This document shows positions 26,577 to 35,874 of a stretch of DNA of 64,000 nt, in pieces. A program made the position numbers and the translations under genes. The notes under the pieces are model-generated. The model searched no databases, was not told the DNA's origin, and worked only from the letters and a program-made list of their open reading frames with translations. Position 1 is the first letter of the stretch. Each line of letters starts with the position of its first letter. This DNA comes from Gemmatimonadaceae bacterium (GTDB lineage: Bacteria > Gemmatimonadota > Gemmatimonadetes > Gemmatimonadales > Gemmatimonadaceae): NCBI GenBank assembly GCA_017881465.1, contig JADGQV010000001.1, positions 1-64,000 on the forward strand. Reading direction: 5' to 3'.

Positions 26577-26979
26577 CTTCTTCGCGCTGCTTGCACTCGA
26601 TGCAATACCTGGCGTGCGGAAGCGCGTCGAGACGCTCGAAGCTGATCTCACGCCCGCAGTTGTGACACTTGCCGAACTGCTCGGGATTGCGATAGAGCCG
26701 GCGGAGCGCTTCGTCGATGTGCCAGAGGAAACGGCCTTCCTGGCTCGCGAACAGAAATGCCTTTTCGCGCTCCATTGCGTCGGTGCCCTGATCGGCCATG
26801 TGGAAGGAATATGCGCTCAGATCGCCGTCCGCGCTCTGCGGCGTCGATCCGAAAGTCTCGTCGTAGTGCCCCAGCTCCTTCAAGACGCGCTTCCGCTCTT
26901 CGAGCAGTCGCTTCTCGAAATGCTGAAGGCTCTTCTTTGGCATCGCCTTCGGTTTCTTGCTGCTGGCTGCTGTTGCCAT
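26557..26979 (-). CDS. TraR/DksA family zinc-finger protein
   Basis: 140 residues. A Lys-rich N-terminus is followed by a long coiled-coil region (LQHFEKRLLEERKRVLKELGHYDE) and a C4 zinc finger with CHNCG and CIECK spaced as in DksA/TraR. The acidic coiled-coil tip reads ADQGTDA rather than the DxxDxA of E. coli DksA, so effects on RNA polymerase and ppGpp response cannot be assumed. It lies 2 bases after ileS. Similar genes between ileS and lspA are widespread in Gram-negative phyla, often annotated as dksA. Confidence 0.88.
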   Translation of the reverse strand: MATAASSKKPKAMPKKSLQHFEKRLLEERKRVLKELGHYDETFGSTPQSADGDLSAYSFHMADQGTDAMEREKAFLFASQEGRFLWHIDEALRRLYRNPEQFGKCHNCGREISFERLDALPHARYCIECKQREEDGKRQA

Positions 26980-26981
26980 TT

Positions 26982-29900
26982 CTAACCTACCCTCTCCAAG
27001 GCGACTTCAACGCTCTGCCCATCAAGGTCGAACGCATGCGTCGCGTGTGTTCCGTCGATTTTCTCGCCCACAGAGACCTTCAGGGCGAGTACTTCATCGG
27101 CGATCCATTTCTGGAAGGCCTTCATCGCTTCCTGAATCTCCGCACCACCCGCAACGAAGAGCGTGATGCGATCGCTTACGGCGAAACCCAATTCTTTCCT
27201 CAACCGCTGAACGCGGCTCACCACCTCGCGCGCGAGTCCTTCGAGGCGCAGCTCGCGCGTTACAACCGAATCGAGCGCGGCAAAATAGCCGCCTTCCTCC
27301 TTTACCACCAAATCCCCGGAAGCGGTCCGCACGACCGTCAGATCCTCGGGGCTCAGCTCCCGCGACTCATTTCCGACCGAAATGTAAAGCGGCTTCCCCG
27401 CCTCGAACTCCCTCAGTGCCTCGCTGCTCAGTGCCTGGACCGCCTCGGCGGCAAGGGGGGTATCCTTGCTGAATTTCTTACCCAGCGATCTGAAATTCGG
27501 CCGAGCTTTTAAAGTTACTAGATCGTCGGCGCTGGAGATGAATTCGACCTTTTTTATGTTGAGCTCGGCCGCCAAGAGGGGGCTCAGCTCTGCCAACATC
27601 CCCTCTGCGCGCATCTGGGCTCCCTTCGAAACGGCCCCGTGAATCGGCACGACGCACACCAGCCGGGCCAAGGGTTGACGCACCTTGACGCCGGCTTCCT
27701 CGCGGGCGGCACGGCCCAGCGTAGCGAGGGTCCGAATGTGCCCCATCGGACGCTCCAGATCGACATCGATCGCCCCCGCTCCGGAGGCCCCACGCGTGAA
27801 CGGCGCCAGATGCACTGAGCCGCCCGTGAGCTCGCGATGGACCCAGTCGGTGATGAACGGAGCGAACGGTGCGAGCAGCCGGCACGTGACCGCGAGGATC
27901 TCGTGCAGCGTCGCGAACGCGGCGCGGTTGTCCGCGGCATCGACGTCGTAGAAGCGATGGCGGCTCTGGCGCACGTACCACTTCGACACGTCCTCGTCGA
28001 AGAAAGTCATCACCGCCTTGGCGGCGTTGGTGGCCTCGTAGCGGCCCAGCAGCTCGTCGGCTTCGCGCTCGACACTGGCAAGCCGCGACAGAACCCATCT
28101 GTCCAGCAGCGGACGATCCTGTGGCGCCGGATCCTTGTCGGATGGCGACCAGCCGAAGTTCGCGTACTCCGCAAAGATGCCGGTATAGACATTCTTGAAC
28201 GTGAGCAGGAAGCGCCCCGCGGTGTCGCGGATGCCCGCCTCGTCGAAGCGGCGCGGCGTCCAGAGCTGGCTCGAGGTCGTGAGGAAGAGCCGAACCGCGT
28301 CGGCACCGTAGCGCGGAATCACGGACGCGGGATCGATGATGTTCCCGAGCCGCTTCGACATTTTCTGTCCCTCGGCGTCGAGAACTAGATCGTTGACGAC
28401 GACGGCGCGGTACGGCGCGGTGTCGCCGACGACCGGTGAATGCGCCTCGTGGGCGAGCAGGTTGTTCGGCAGCGCATCACCGAGTCCGGTGGCGATCGCG
28501 AGCAAAGAATAGAACCATCCGCGCGTCTGGTCGATTCCCTCGGCGATGAAATCCGCGGGGTAGTAGCGCTCGAACTTGTCGCGGTTCTCGAACGGGAAAT
28601 GCCACTGCGCGAATGGCATCGACCCGGAATCGAACCAGGCGTCGATCACCTCGGGCGTGCGCGTCATCGTGCCGCCGCATTTGCACTGCCAGGTGTAGCG
28701 ATCGATGAACGGCTTGTGGGGGTCGAAGTTGGCGGCGAGCGCGACACCGGACCTCTCCGACAGCTCCGCGTATCCGCCGATGGCTTCCGCGTGCGAGTCG
28801 TCCCTATCGCAGACCCAGATCGGAAGCGGAGTGCCCCAGTAGCGGTCGCGCGAAACCGCCCAATCGATGTTGTTGGTCAGCCACTCCCCGAAGCGACCAG
28901 CTCCGGTTTCGGCCGGATGCCAGTCGACGCGCGAGTTGCGCACCAGCATCGCGTCCTTGAACTCGGTCGTGCGGATGAACCAGGAGGTGCGAGCGTAATA
29001 GAGCAGGGGCGTCTCGCAGCGCCAGCAATGCGGGTATGCGTGCTCGAACAGCGTCGATTTCCAGAGCACCCCGCGCCGCTTCAGCTCTTCGAGAATGACG
29101 GCGTCCGCGTCCTTTACGAACATTCCGCCCACGAGCGGCATGTCGGCCGGGAACTCGCCGCGGAGATTTACGGGCTGGAGGAACGCGAGTCCGTTGCGCT
29201 GCCCCGCCGCGTAATCGTCGGCGCCGAACGCGGGGGCCATGTGCACGACGCCGGTTCCTTCGTCGGCGGAGACGAAAGACTCGCCAACGATTATTTCGTG
29301 CTTGCCTTCCTTGTACTCCACCCAATCGAGCGGCCGCTTGTAGCGTTTCCCGACGAGATCGCTGCCACGGACGGAGCTCACCGTCTCCCAGCGGCCGGCG
29401 AAATCGTCACCCAGAACGGCGGGTGTGCGAGAGAGAGCGAGGATGATCGTCTCGTCCGTTTCAGATTTTCTTTTCCGCAACTCGACGTACTCGAGCGCCG
29501 GGTTCACCGCGAGCGCGACGTTCGAGACGAGCGTCCATGGGGTCGTCGTCCAGACCAGGATGCGCCGCCGCGTCTTCGCACCCTTGTCCTCAACAAGATC
29601 GAGCGCGACATAGACGCTCGGATCCTTCACATCCTTGTAACCCTGCGCGACTTCGTGGCTCGAGAGAGTCGTCCCGCAGCGAGCGCAGTACGGCAGGACC
29701 TTGTGGCCGCGGTACAGGCGTCCGCCACGGAACATCGTGGCGAGCGCCCACCAGACGCTCTCGATGTAATTATTGGAGTAGGTGACGTACGGATCGCTGT
29801 AGTCGAGCCAGTACCCGATCCGCTCGCTCAGCTCTTCCCAGTCAGTTCGGTAGCGCCAAACGCTCTCACGGCACATCTCGTTGAACCGCTCGACGCCGAT

Positions 29901-30299
29901 CTTCTCGATCTGCTCCTTCGCCGTCCGAATGCCGAAGTCCTTCTCGATTCTCTTCTCGACTTCGATCTCGACCGGCAGACCGTGCGTATCCCAGCCCGCT
30001 TTGCGCGCGACGTGATTGCCGCGCATCGCGCGGTAGCGGCAGAAGAGATCCTTCACCGTTCGCGAGAACACGTGGTGGATGCCGGGCCGGCCGTTGGCGG
30101 TGGGCGGGCCTTCGAAGAAGACGAACTCGGGCTTCCCCTCCGCCTGGGCGAGGGTCTGCTGGAAAAGATTTTCCTCTTTCCAGCGAGCGAGCATTTCCTT
30201 CTCAAGTTCGTCGGGCGAGCGATCGGTCGGCAGCAAGCGGAAGCGTCTGCCCTTCTCGTCTCCCCCCGCCGCGGCCGGCACGGGGCGGACCACGGTCAT
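26982..30299 (-). CDS. ileS: Isoleucyl-tRNA synthetase, type 2, with swapped HIGH motif (GIHH)
   Basis: 1105 residues, longer than the 930-950 of classic bacterial IleRS and of the eukaryote-like type 2. The opening active-site block reads FFEGPPTANGRPGIHHVF; aligned to the classic GPPYANGSIHIGH it shows GIHH at residues 73-76 where HIGH is expected. KMSKR is at 646-650 in EGQKMSKRLGN. The editing domain and anticodon region follow. The enzyme charges tRNA-Ile. Type 2 enzymes are typically tolerant of mupirocin, and the GXHH variant has been linked with very high resistance. It overlaps divIVA by 4 bases. Confidence 0.96.
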   Translation of the reverse strand: MTVVRPVPAAAGGDEKGRRFRLLPTDRSPDELEKEMLARWKEENLFQQTLAQAEGKPEFVFFEGPPTANGRPGIHHVFSRTVKDLFCRYRAMRGNHVARKAGWDTHGLPVEIEVEKRIEKDFGIRTAKEQIEKIGVERFNEMCRESVWRYRTDWEELSERIGYWLDYSDPYVTYSNNYIESVWWALATMFRGGRLYRGHKVLPYCARCGTTLSSHEVAQGYKDVKDPSVYVALDLVEDKGAKTRRRILVWTTTPWTLVSNVALAVNPALEYVELRKRKSETDETIILALSRTPAVLGDDFAGRWETVSSVRGSDLVGKRYKRPLDWVEYKEGKHEIIVGESFVSADEGTGVVHMAPAFGADDYAAGQRNGLAFLQPVNLRGEFPADMPLVGGMFVKDADAVILEELKRRGVLWKSTLFEHAYPHCWRCETPLLYYARTSWFIRTTEFKDAMLVRNSRVDWHPAETGAGRFGEWLTNNIDWAVSRDRYWGTPLPIWVCDRDDSHAEAIGGYAELSERSGVALAANFDPHKPFIDRYTWQCKCGGTMTRTPEVIDAWFDSGSMPFAQWHFPFENRDKFERYYPADFIAEGIDQTRGWFYSLLAIATGLGDALPNNLLAHEAHSPVVGDTAPYRAVVVNDLVLDAEGQKMSKRLGNIIDPASVIPRYGADAVRLFLTTSSQLWTPRRFDEAGIRDTAGRFLLTFKNVYTGIFAEYANFGWSPSDKDPAPQDRPLLDRWVLSRLASVEREADELLGRYEATNAAKAVMTFFDEDVSKWYVRQSRHRFYDVDAADNRAAFATLHEILAVTCRLLAPFAPFITDWVHRELTGGSVHLAPFTRGASGAGAIDVDLERPMGHIRTLATLGRAAREEAGVKVRQPLARLVCVVPIHGAVSKGAQMRAEGMLAELSPLLAAELNIKKVEFISSADDLVTLKARPNFRSLGKKFSKDTPLAAEAVQALSSEALREFEAGKPLYISVGNESRELSPEDLTVVRTASGDLVVKEEGGYFAALDSVVTRELRLEGLAREVVSRVQRLRKELGFAVSDRITLFVAGGAEIQEAMKAFQKWIADEVLALKVSVGEKIDGTHATHAFDLDGQSVEVALERVG

Positions 30300-30817
30300 T
30301 CTCGGTTCGATCCGGAGGAGTTGGAGCCCGCGCCTCTGAGAGTGCTCGCCACAACCTGGGAATCCGAAGCTTCGACTTCGGACAGCTGACGCGCGATCAG
30401 GGTCCGCATCTGCGCCAGATACGTGCGCCGCGAGCGATCGAGATTGTCCAGCTCTTGCTCCATTCGCCGCACGTCGGACTTGGCGGACTCGATGATCCGC
30501 TCGCCCTCCGCCTGCGCCTCGCGCAGAACGAGCTGCGCCTCGCGCTCCGCCTGCTCGCGAACCTCGCCGCGAAGCTGCTGCGCCGCGATGAGCGCATCGT
30601 TCAGCGCCTTGTCGCGCTCACGGAACGCGCGGAGCTGCTCGTGAAAGCTCCTGGCCTTGGAGTCGAGGTCCTGATTGATGCGCGTGAGCCGCTCCATCTC
30701 CTCGGCGACCTGATCCCTGAACTGATCGACGCGCGCGCGGTTGTAGCCGCGCAGCGCCCGGCCGAAGTCGTAGCGCCGCACGTCCAGTGGTGTAAGATGA
30801 AATGACTCGTCGATCAT
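30296..30817 (-). CDS. divIVA: DivIVA-domain protein
   Basis: 173 residues. The N-terminal DivIVA lipid-binding motif is recognisable (FHLTPLDVRRYDFGRALRGYNRARVDQF). It is followed by a long coiled coil rich in Glu, Arg and Ala (EQAEREAQLVLREAQAEGERIIESA) and a Ser/Gly/Asn-rich tail. DivIVA senses negative membrane curvature and recruits polar or septal partners. It overlaps yggS and ileS by 4 bases each; yggS-divIVA-ileS linkage is also seen in Gram-positive division clusters. In this genome it could mark poles used by the MglA system, which is speculative. Confidence 0.9.
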   Translation of the reverse strand: MIDESFHLTPLDVRRYDFGRALRGYNRARVDQFRDQVAEEMERLTRINQDLDSKARSFHEQLRAFRERDKALNDALIAAQQLRGEVREQAEREAQLVLREAQAEGERIIESAKSDVRRMEQELDNLDRSRRTYLAQMRTLIARQLSEVEASDSQVVASTLRGAGSNSSGSNRE

Positions 30818-31497
30818 TTATCCCTCGCTCCGAAGAGGGTGGTCCCGACCCGCACCAGAGTCGCGCCTTCTTCTACGGCAATCTCGTAATCGTTCGACAT
30901 TCCCATCGACAGCTCCCCGGCCGGGTGCCCAGCCGCGATCAGTTCTTCGCGCCCTTCGCGAGCCTCCGCGAAGGTGCGATGGAGCTGCGACTCCGTTGCG
31001 CTAAAGCTAGCCATTGTCATCACTCCCCGAACCCGGATGCCCGATAGCGAAACGAGTCGCTCGGCTTCCGGCAGAAGATCGGAGAGAGTGTATCCGCCCT
31101 TCGAGGCCTCTCCCGAAAGATTCAGCTCGATCAACACGTCCATCGCCCGGCCGCGCACGATCCCGAATTCAGACACAGCGTCGGCGAGCCGCGGGCTGTC
31201 GAGCGAATGCAGCAACACGAACTGCTCCAGCGCCTTCACCTTGTTCCGCTGAAGATGCCCGATGAGATGCCAGCGCACCGGCACCTCGACCGCGGCCATC
31301 TTCTTCAACGCTTCCTGAACCTTGTTCTCGCCGACGTCGTGCAGGCCCGCTTCATACGCCGCCCGTGCGGCCTCGGGCCCGTGCGTCTTGGTGACCGCGA
31401 CGATCGTGACCTGCTGCCCGTGACCACCCCGCGCTGCCGCCGCGGCGATCCTGGCTCGAACATCGGCGAGGCGCTCAGCCAGGCCTGGAAAAGCCAT
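30814..31497 (-). CDS. yggS: Pyridoxal phosphate homeostasis protein (YggS/PLPBP)
   Basis: 227 residues from the ATG at 31497 (MAFPGLAERLADVRARI); a TTG three codons earlier is possible. There is no good ribosome site for either. The VAVTKTHGPEAARAAYEAGLHDVGENKVQEA block holds the PLP-binding lysine (VTK), followed by RWHLIGHLQRNK and the C-terminal LSMGMSNDYEIAVEEGATLVRVGT phosphate-binding region. The fold is the TIM-barrel part of alanine racemase without catalysis. It controls free PLP levels. It is upstream of divIVA with a 4-base overlap. Confidence 0.94.
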   Translation of the reverse strand: MAFPGLAERLADVRARIAAAAARGGHGQQVTIVAVTKTHGPEAARAAYEAGLHDVGENKVQEALKKMAAVEVPVRWHLIGHLQRNKVKALEQFVLLHSLDSPRLADAVSEFGIVRGRAMDVLIELNLSGEASKGGYTLSDLLPEAERLVSLSGIRVRGVMTMASFSATESQLHRTFAEAREGREELIAAGHPAGELSMGMSNDYEIAVEEGATLVRVGTTLFGARDK

Positions 31498-31578
31498 AAC
31501 TGTCAAATTTAGCCGCGAAGCGCTCGCCGTTCAATTCATCAGGCAGAGCGGCAACGAGTTTGGCGAGGAGCGAGTCGC

Positions 31579-32082
31579 TTACGGTTGGCCGATGCCCAGG
31601 CTGCGTCCGATCATGGCGAGCAGTTTCTCGTCCGGCCCTTTCACGCTCACAGTGACGGCGCCCGCGTAGGCGGTTCCCGTAATGCGCACAACTCTGTCGC
31701 GACTCGCCGCCGTTGGATTGGCGCGTCCCTCATACTTGAGCACGAAGGAACCGAGCAGAGAATCCCCATCGCACTCAACCGCGATCTCGGGCGAAACCGT
31801 GATCTCGATATTGCCGAGGACTGCCACGGCCTCGATCTCGGACAGGCCGTACCCAATTTCGGCCGCGCGCAAATCGAGCTCGATGTTTCCCATCACCGCG
31901 AGCGCGCGGAACCGCCTTGGCAATTGCCAGCGGCCTTCCCTCTCGGCACTGCTGAGAACCGAGACGACGCCCGACGTCGAGCGCGATTCGGGAACCAGCT
32001 GCTCGCCCTGCTCGCTGGCGTAGCTGCGGGGCGGCTCGAGGGGATTGGTCAGGCGATGATCTCCTGCTCTGAAATCTGACAT
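31579..32082 (-). CDS. LiaF-like/DUF2154-type protein without membrane segments
   Basis: 167 residues from the ATG at 32082 (MSDFRAGDHRLTNP). The N-terminal 60 residues are polar and Pro/Ser-rich. The C-terminal half has a repeated pattern, FRALAVMGNIELDLRAAEI then EAVAVLGNIEITVSPEIAVE, with VxGNIEI-type beta strands as in the soluble domain of LiaF/YvqF cell-envelope-stress proteins. No transmembrane helix or signal peptide is visible. It sits 56 bases after rseP and 81 before yggS. The family likeness is by pattern only. A role in envelope sensing is a guess. Confidence 0.65.
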   Translation of the reverse strand: MSDFRAGDHRLTNPLEPPRSYASEQGEQLVPESRSTSGVVSVLSSAEREGRWQLPRRFRALAVMGNIELDLRAAEIGYGLSEIEAVAVLGNIEITVSPEIAVECDGDSLLGSFVLKYEGRANPTAASRDRVVRITGTAYAGAVTVSVKGPDEKLLAMIGRSLGIGQP

Positions 32083-32138
32083 CCGGATTCGCGCGAGGGT
32101 GGAGTGCCGAACGTTACGAGAGCAAACGGCCAATGGTT

Positions 32139-33326
32139 TTAGCCCGAGCGCCCGAAAATGCGTCCGAAAAACCGGACGATGTTCTGCATGTTGCGGCTTA
32201 TGTCGTTGAACATCACGGTGACGAACAGCAGGCCGATTATCAATAGCCCGCCCTTCAGGATGCGCTCGCGGGTCTGCGTGCTGAACGCGCTTCCCTTGAT
32301 CGTCTCCGCCACGTTGATAAGGATCTGGCCACCATCGAGGATCGGAATGGGAAGCAGATTGAACACCGCGACGTTGATGCTGATGAGCGCCACCAGCAGC
32401 AACAGCGTCTCTATGCCGCCGCGCGCCGCCTGAACCGACACCTGCGCGATCGCGATCGGTCCTCCGAGATCGGAGACGCCGACACCGTGTGCGAGCGCGC
32501 CCAGCGCCGAAAATATCCTGCTGCCGTTGTCCATCGTCAGTCCCCATGCCGCGCCGAACGCCTGCGGCACGGAGATCGGGGTGAATCCTTCGCTCGCCGC
32601 CATGCCGATTCTGCCGAGCGACCGCTTGACTCCGGTGCGCGGGTCGGGAACGACTTCCGCCGCCGGCGTCACCCGGAGCTCTATGGTCTGCCCGTGCCGG
32701 ACGATCCCCAGGTCCAACGGACGGCCGGCCGACGCGCCGATGCTATCGAGGAGGGTCTCCCAGCTCTTGAGAGGCCGGCCATTCAGCGTGGCGATGCTGT
32801 CCCCCGCCTGAATTCCGGCGAGAGCTGCTGGCTTCCCGGGAGTCACGCCTGCCGCGATGGGAATCGGCGTCGGAAATCCCGAGTGCAGCAGAAGCCCGAC
32901 GTAGATGCCGTAGGCGAGAAGAGCGTTCATCGTGACGCCGGCAAGCATGATGAAGAGCCGCGCGACGAGCGGCTTCGACTCGAACCAGCGCGATTCCGGA
33001 ATCGGCTTGGGTCCGAATGGAATCATGGCGTTCGGATCGTAACCGTCGTGGGGATTGGCGGCTCGCGTCGCCGAATTCTCGCTTCCACCCTCGAGAAATG
33101 CGGTAGCTTCGTCCTCGCGCGAGGCCATGCGCACGTATCCGCCGAGCGGCAGCGCGGCGAGAACGTACTCGGTCTCGCCGAATCTCTTCTTCAACAGGGA
33201 TGGACCGAACCCAATCGAGAAGCGCGGCGCGTACACGCCGGTCAGCTTGGCGGCGATGAAGTGTCCCAGCTCGTGCACGAACACGACGAGCCCGAAGACG
33301 ATGATCGGGGCGAGCCAGCTCAGCAC
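32139..33326 (-). CDS. rseP: Site-2 intramembrane zinc metalloprotease RseP
   Basis: 395 residues from a GTG at 33326, with AGGAG 8 bases upstream inside the dxr 3' end; longer frames run through dxr. The zinc-binding HELGH is at residues 18-22 in the first membrane helix, with FNLLPIPILDGGQ near the C-terminus supplying the third ligand. One PDZ domain (PGKPAALAGIQAGDSIATLNGRPL) lies between. S2P proteases clip membrane anti-sigma factors and remnant signal peptides. The order cdsA-dxr-rseP is the classic one. Confidence 0.95.
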   Translation of the reverse strand: MLSWLAPIIVFGLVVFVHELGHFIAAKLTGVYAPRFSIGFGPSLLKKRFGETEYVLAALPLGGYVRMASREDEATAFLEGGSENSATRAANPHDGYDPNAMIPFGPKPIPESRWFESKPLVARLFIMLAGVTMNALLAYGIYVGLLLHSGFPTPIPIAAGVTPGKPAALAGIQAGDSIATLNGRPLKSWETLLDSIGASAGRPLDLGIVRHGQTIELRVTPAAEVVPDPRTGVKRSLGRIGMAASEGFTPISVPQAFGAAWGLTMDNGSRIFSALGALAHGVGVSDLGGPIAIAQVSVQAARGGIETLLLLVALISINVAVFNLLPIPILDGGQILINVAETIKGSAFSTQTRERILKGGLLIIGLLFVTVMFNDISRNMQNIVRFFGRIFGRSG

Positions 33327-34465
33327 TTGAACATCTCCTGCACGTGGCGGCGCGCTGCAGCGTCCGCCGCCAGCAGCTGCTCCCGCGTTCCGCCTGGCAT
33401 GTCGCTCAGCTTGTCGAGCGCGGAGGAGATTGCGCGGGGAATATCCGGAAAGCGGATCTTGCCGGCGAGGAACGCGGCGACGGCGCACTCATTGGCCGCG
33501 TTGAACACCGCGGGCGCGGCCCCACCCGCTACTCCGGCGGAGATGCCAAGGCGCAGCGCCGGAAATCGCGCGTGATCGACGGGCTCGTAGGTCATCGGAG
33601 AAAGTTTAACCGGATCGAAAGCTGGCACGCCGTCGTCGGCGACGCGTTCAGGATGCGTCAGAGCATAGAGCACCGGCAACTCCATCGTCGGAACGCTCAT
33701 CTGTGCAACGACGCTGCCATCGATGAACTCGACGAACGAGTGAACCACGCTCTGCGGATGCACCACGACCTCGATGCGATCGTAAGGGAGGCCAAACAGA
33801 AAATGTGCTTCGATGACCTCGAGCGCCTTGTTGGCGAGCGTCGCGCTGTCGATCGTGATCTTGCGGCCCATTTGCCAGGTCGGGTGTCTGAGCGCGTCAT
33901 CCACCGTCGCCGACGCGAGCCGCTCCGCGCTCCAGCCGCGGAATGGTCCGCCCGACGCTGTGAGCACGACCCGGCGGACCGCCGACGTCGGGTGTCCGGT
34001 GATGCACTGAAGGATCGCGCTATGCTCGCTGTCCACGGGAATGACCTCACCCGATCCCGCGGCACACGCCTGCCTCACCAAGTCTCCGGCAATGACCAGC
34101 GTCTCCTTGTTGGCGAGCGCGACGCGCTTTCCGCCTTCGAGCGCGGCCAGCGTCGCGTCGAGTCCCGCCGCGCCCACGATCGCATTCAGCACGATGTCGA
34201 CGTCATCGCGCGTGGCGGCGGCGATCAGGGCCTCGGTCCCGCTCTGCCACGCATCGTCCGCGTCGGCTTGGGATTCCACCATGCCGACGAACGCAGGTGA
34301 GAACTTGAGCGCCTGCTCTCTGAGGAGCGCGCCGTTGCTGTTCGCAGTTAGAGCCGTGACTCGGAATCTTGCGCGCTGCCTGTCCAGCACGCGGAGCGCC
34401 GTCGTGCCGATCGACCCCGTCGAGCCCAGCACCGCCACCCCTTTGGGTGCGGTGACCGGCGTCAC
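33320..34465 (-). CDS. dxr: 1-deoxy-D-xylulose 5-phosphate reductoisomerase
   Basis: 381 residues. Dxr makes MEP from DXP with NADPH, the committed step of non-mevalonate isoprenoid synthesis. NADPH site GSTGSIGTTALRVL at the N-terminus, then ALANKETLVIAG, the substrate and metal region PVDSEHSAILQC, and TASGGPFRG. The start overlaps the end of cdsA by 4 bases and the stop region contains the rseP ribosome site and start. Isoprenoids from this route feed undecaprenyl phosphate, the lipid used by MraY. Confidence 0.96.
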   Translation of the reverse strand: MTPVTAPKGVAVLGSTGSIGTTALRVLDRQRARFRVTALTANSNGALLREQALKFSPAFVGMVESQADADDAWQSGTEALIAAATRDDVDIVLNAIVGAAGLDATLAALEGGKRVALANKETLVIAGDLVRQACAAGSGEVIPVDSEHSAILQCITGHPTSAVRRVVLTASGGPFRGWSAERLASATVDDALRHPTWQMGRKITIDSATLANKALEVIEAHFLFGLPYDRIEVVVHPQSVVHSFVEFIDGSVVAQMSVPTMELPVLYALTHPERVADDGVPAFDPVKLSPMTYEPVDHARFPALRLGISAGVAGGAAPAVFNAANECAVAAFLAGKIRFPDIPRAISSALDKLSDMPGGTREQLLAADAAARRHVQEMFKC

Positions 34466-35316
34466 TGGGGCATGGGCAGCAGCAGGCGCCCTAGCAGGAG
34501 GAACGCGATCGGCATCACGAACAGCAGGCTGTCGAAGCGATCGAGAATTCCACCATGCCCCGGGAGGATGCGCGAGCTGTCCTTCACGCCCGCCTCGCGT
34601 TTGAGCAGCGACTCGGCGAGATCACCGGTCTGCGCCGTGACACTCACGACGATGGCGAAGAGAACCGCGCCCTGGATCGTGAGTCCCAGCTGCGCATACG
34701 GCATCAGTATGAATCTCACGTAAAGCAGACACATGACTATAGCGAGGCCGAGTCCACCCACCGCTCCTTCCACCGTTTTTCCGGGACTCACCGACGGAAT
34801 CAGCTTCTTCTTACCGAACGTGCGACCGAATGTGTATGCGCCGACGTCGGTAGCCCAGGTGAGGAGCACGGGCAGGAAGACCAGCGCTGTTCCCGCCGCC
34901 GCCCCGACAGCGTAGTCGTGGTAACGAACAGCGTAGATGTATGAAAAGAGTCCTGCATACATCACTCCGAACGCCGTGATCGCGACGGATGAGAGAGGCT
35001 TGCCCGACGGTCCGCGGAGCCAGATGGTGCTCGCGAAGAGGACGAGGATCATGGCTACGATCGCCGTCAGCGAAAGACTGTAGACACCCAGCCTCTGCGC
35101 ATGGACGGCGATGGGAAGGAGAGCAGCCAGCGCTATTCCCGCAGGCTCCATCGGCAGCGCTCCGGTTTCTTTCGCCATGCGGAAGAACTCCCAGGCGCCT
35201 AGCGCCGCGAGCACCGAAAGAACGATCGCGAGCACCCAGTCGCCGAAGTATACGATCGCGATGCTCACGGGCGCCGCGATCACCGCGAAGATGATGCGCC
35301 GTGTCAGCTCGGACAC
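34462..35316 (-). CDS. cdsA: Phosphatidate cytidylyltransferase
   Basis: 284 residues with about eight hydrophobic segments. CdsA makes CDP-diacylglycerol from phosphatidate and CTP at the membrane. The family signature near the C-terminus is intact (SLLKREAGVKDSSRILPGHGGILDRFDSLL). It lies 3 bases after frr and overlaps dxr by 4 bases. In many genomes uppS sits between frr and cdsA; it is missing from this position here. Confidence 0.95.
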   Translation of the reverse strand: MSELTRRIIFAVIAAPVSIAIVYFGDWVLAIVLSVLAALGAWEFFRMAKETGALPMEPAGIALAALLPIAVHAQRLGVYSLSLTAIVAMILVLFASTIWLRGPSGKPLSSVAITAFGVMYAGLFSYIYAVRYHDYAVGAAAGTALVFLPVLLTWATDVGAYTFGRTFGKKKLIPSVSPGKTVEGAVGGLGLAIVMCLLYVRFILMPYAQLGLTIQGAVLFAIVVSVTAQTGDLAESLLKREAGVKDSSRILPGHGGILDRFDSLLFVMPIAFLLLGRLLLPMPQ

Positions 35317-35319
35317 GGG

Positions 35320-35874
35320 CTAGACTTCCATGATTTCTGCTTCTTTTCCCTTCAACAACTCATCGATCTTGCCGATGAAGTCGTCGTGGAGCTTCTGAAG
35401 CTCTTTTTCGGCTCTCTTCTGCTCGTCTTCCGACGCTTTCTCGAGCTTCTTCAGCTGATCGCGCGCGGCGGTTCTCGCGTGGCGGATGCCGATCCGCGCC
35501 TCCTCGGCCAGCTTGTGAACTACCTTCACCAGCTCCTTTCTGCGCTCCTCGTTGAGCGCGGGGAGCGGGACCCGGATGACGCCCGACTGACTCTGCGGGT
35601 TGAGACCGAGATCCGATTCGCGGAGCGCCTTTTCGATCGCCGTGACGAGTCCCTTGTCCCAGGGCGTCACGGTGAGAAGACGCGGCTCCGGCGCGGAGAC
35701 GCTGCCGACCTGGTTGAGGGGCATCTGCTGCCCGTACGCGTCGACGCGAATGGTGTCGAGGAGGCTCGCCGTCGCCTTGCCGGTACGAATCGAGGCCAGC
35801 TCGCGCTTCGAGGCCTCGAACGATTTCTCCATCGCGGTCCGGCAGTCCTTCGTAATCTGAGGAATTGTCGTCAT
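35320..35874 (-). CDS. frr: Ribosome recycling factor
   Basis: 184 residues, the standard size. RRF splits post-termination ribosomes together with EF-G. Conserved blocks: [49 protein letters not shown], and the helical-bundle [32 protein letters not shown]. It follows pyrH with a 4-base overlap (the pyrH stop lies inside the frr start) and precedes cdsA by 3 bases, the normal tsf-pyrH-frr-cdsA order. Confidence 0.97.
   Translation of the reverse strand: MTTIPQITKDCRTAMEKSFEASKRELASIRTGKATASLLDTIRVDAYGQQMPLNQVGSVSAPEPRLLTVTPWDKGLVTAIEKALRESDLGLNPQSQSGVIRVPLPALNEERRKELVKVVHKLAEEARIGIRHARTAARDQLKKLEKASEDEQKRAEKELQKLHDDFIGKIDELLKGKEAEIMEV

Noticed and set aside
28440-30389. A 649-codon open frame on the plus strand opposite ileS.
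   Set aside because: It is antisense to a clear isoleucyl-tRNA synthetase and its product is Arg/Glu-rich with no family pattern. High GC leaves such frames open by chance.
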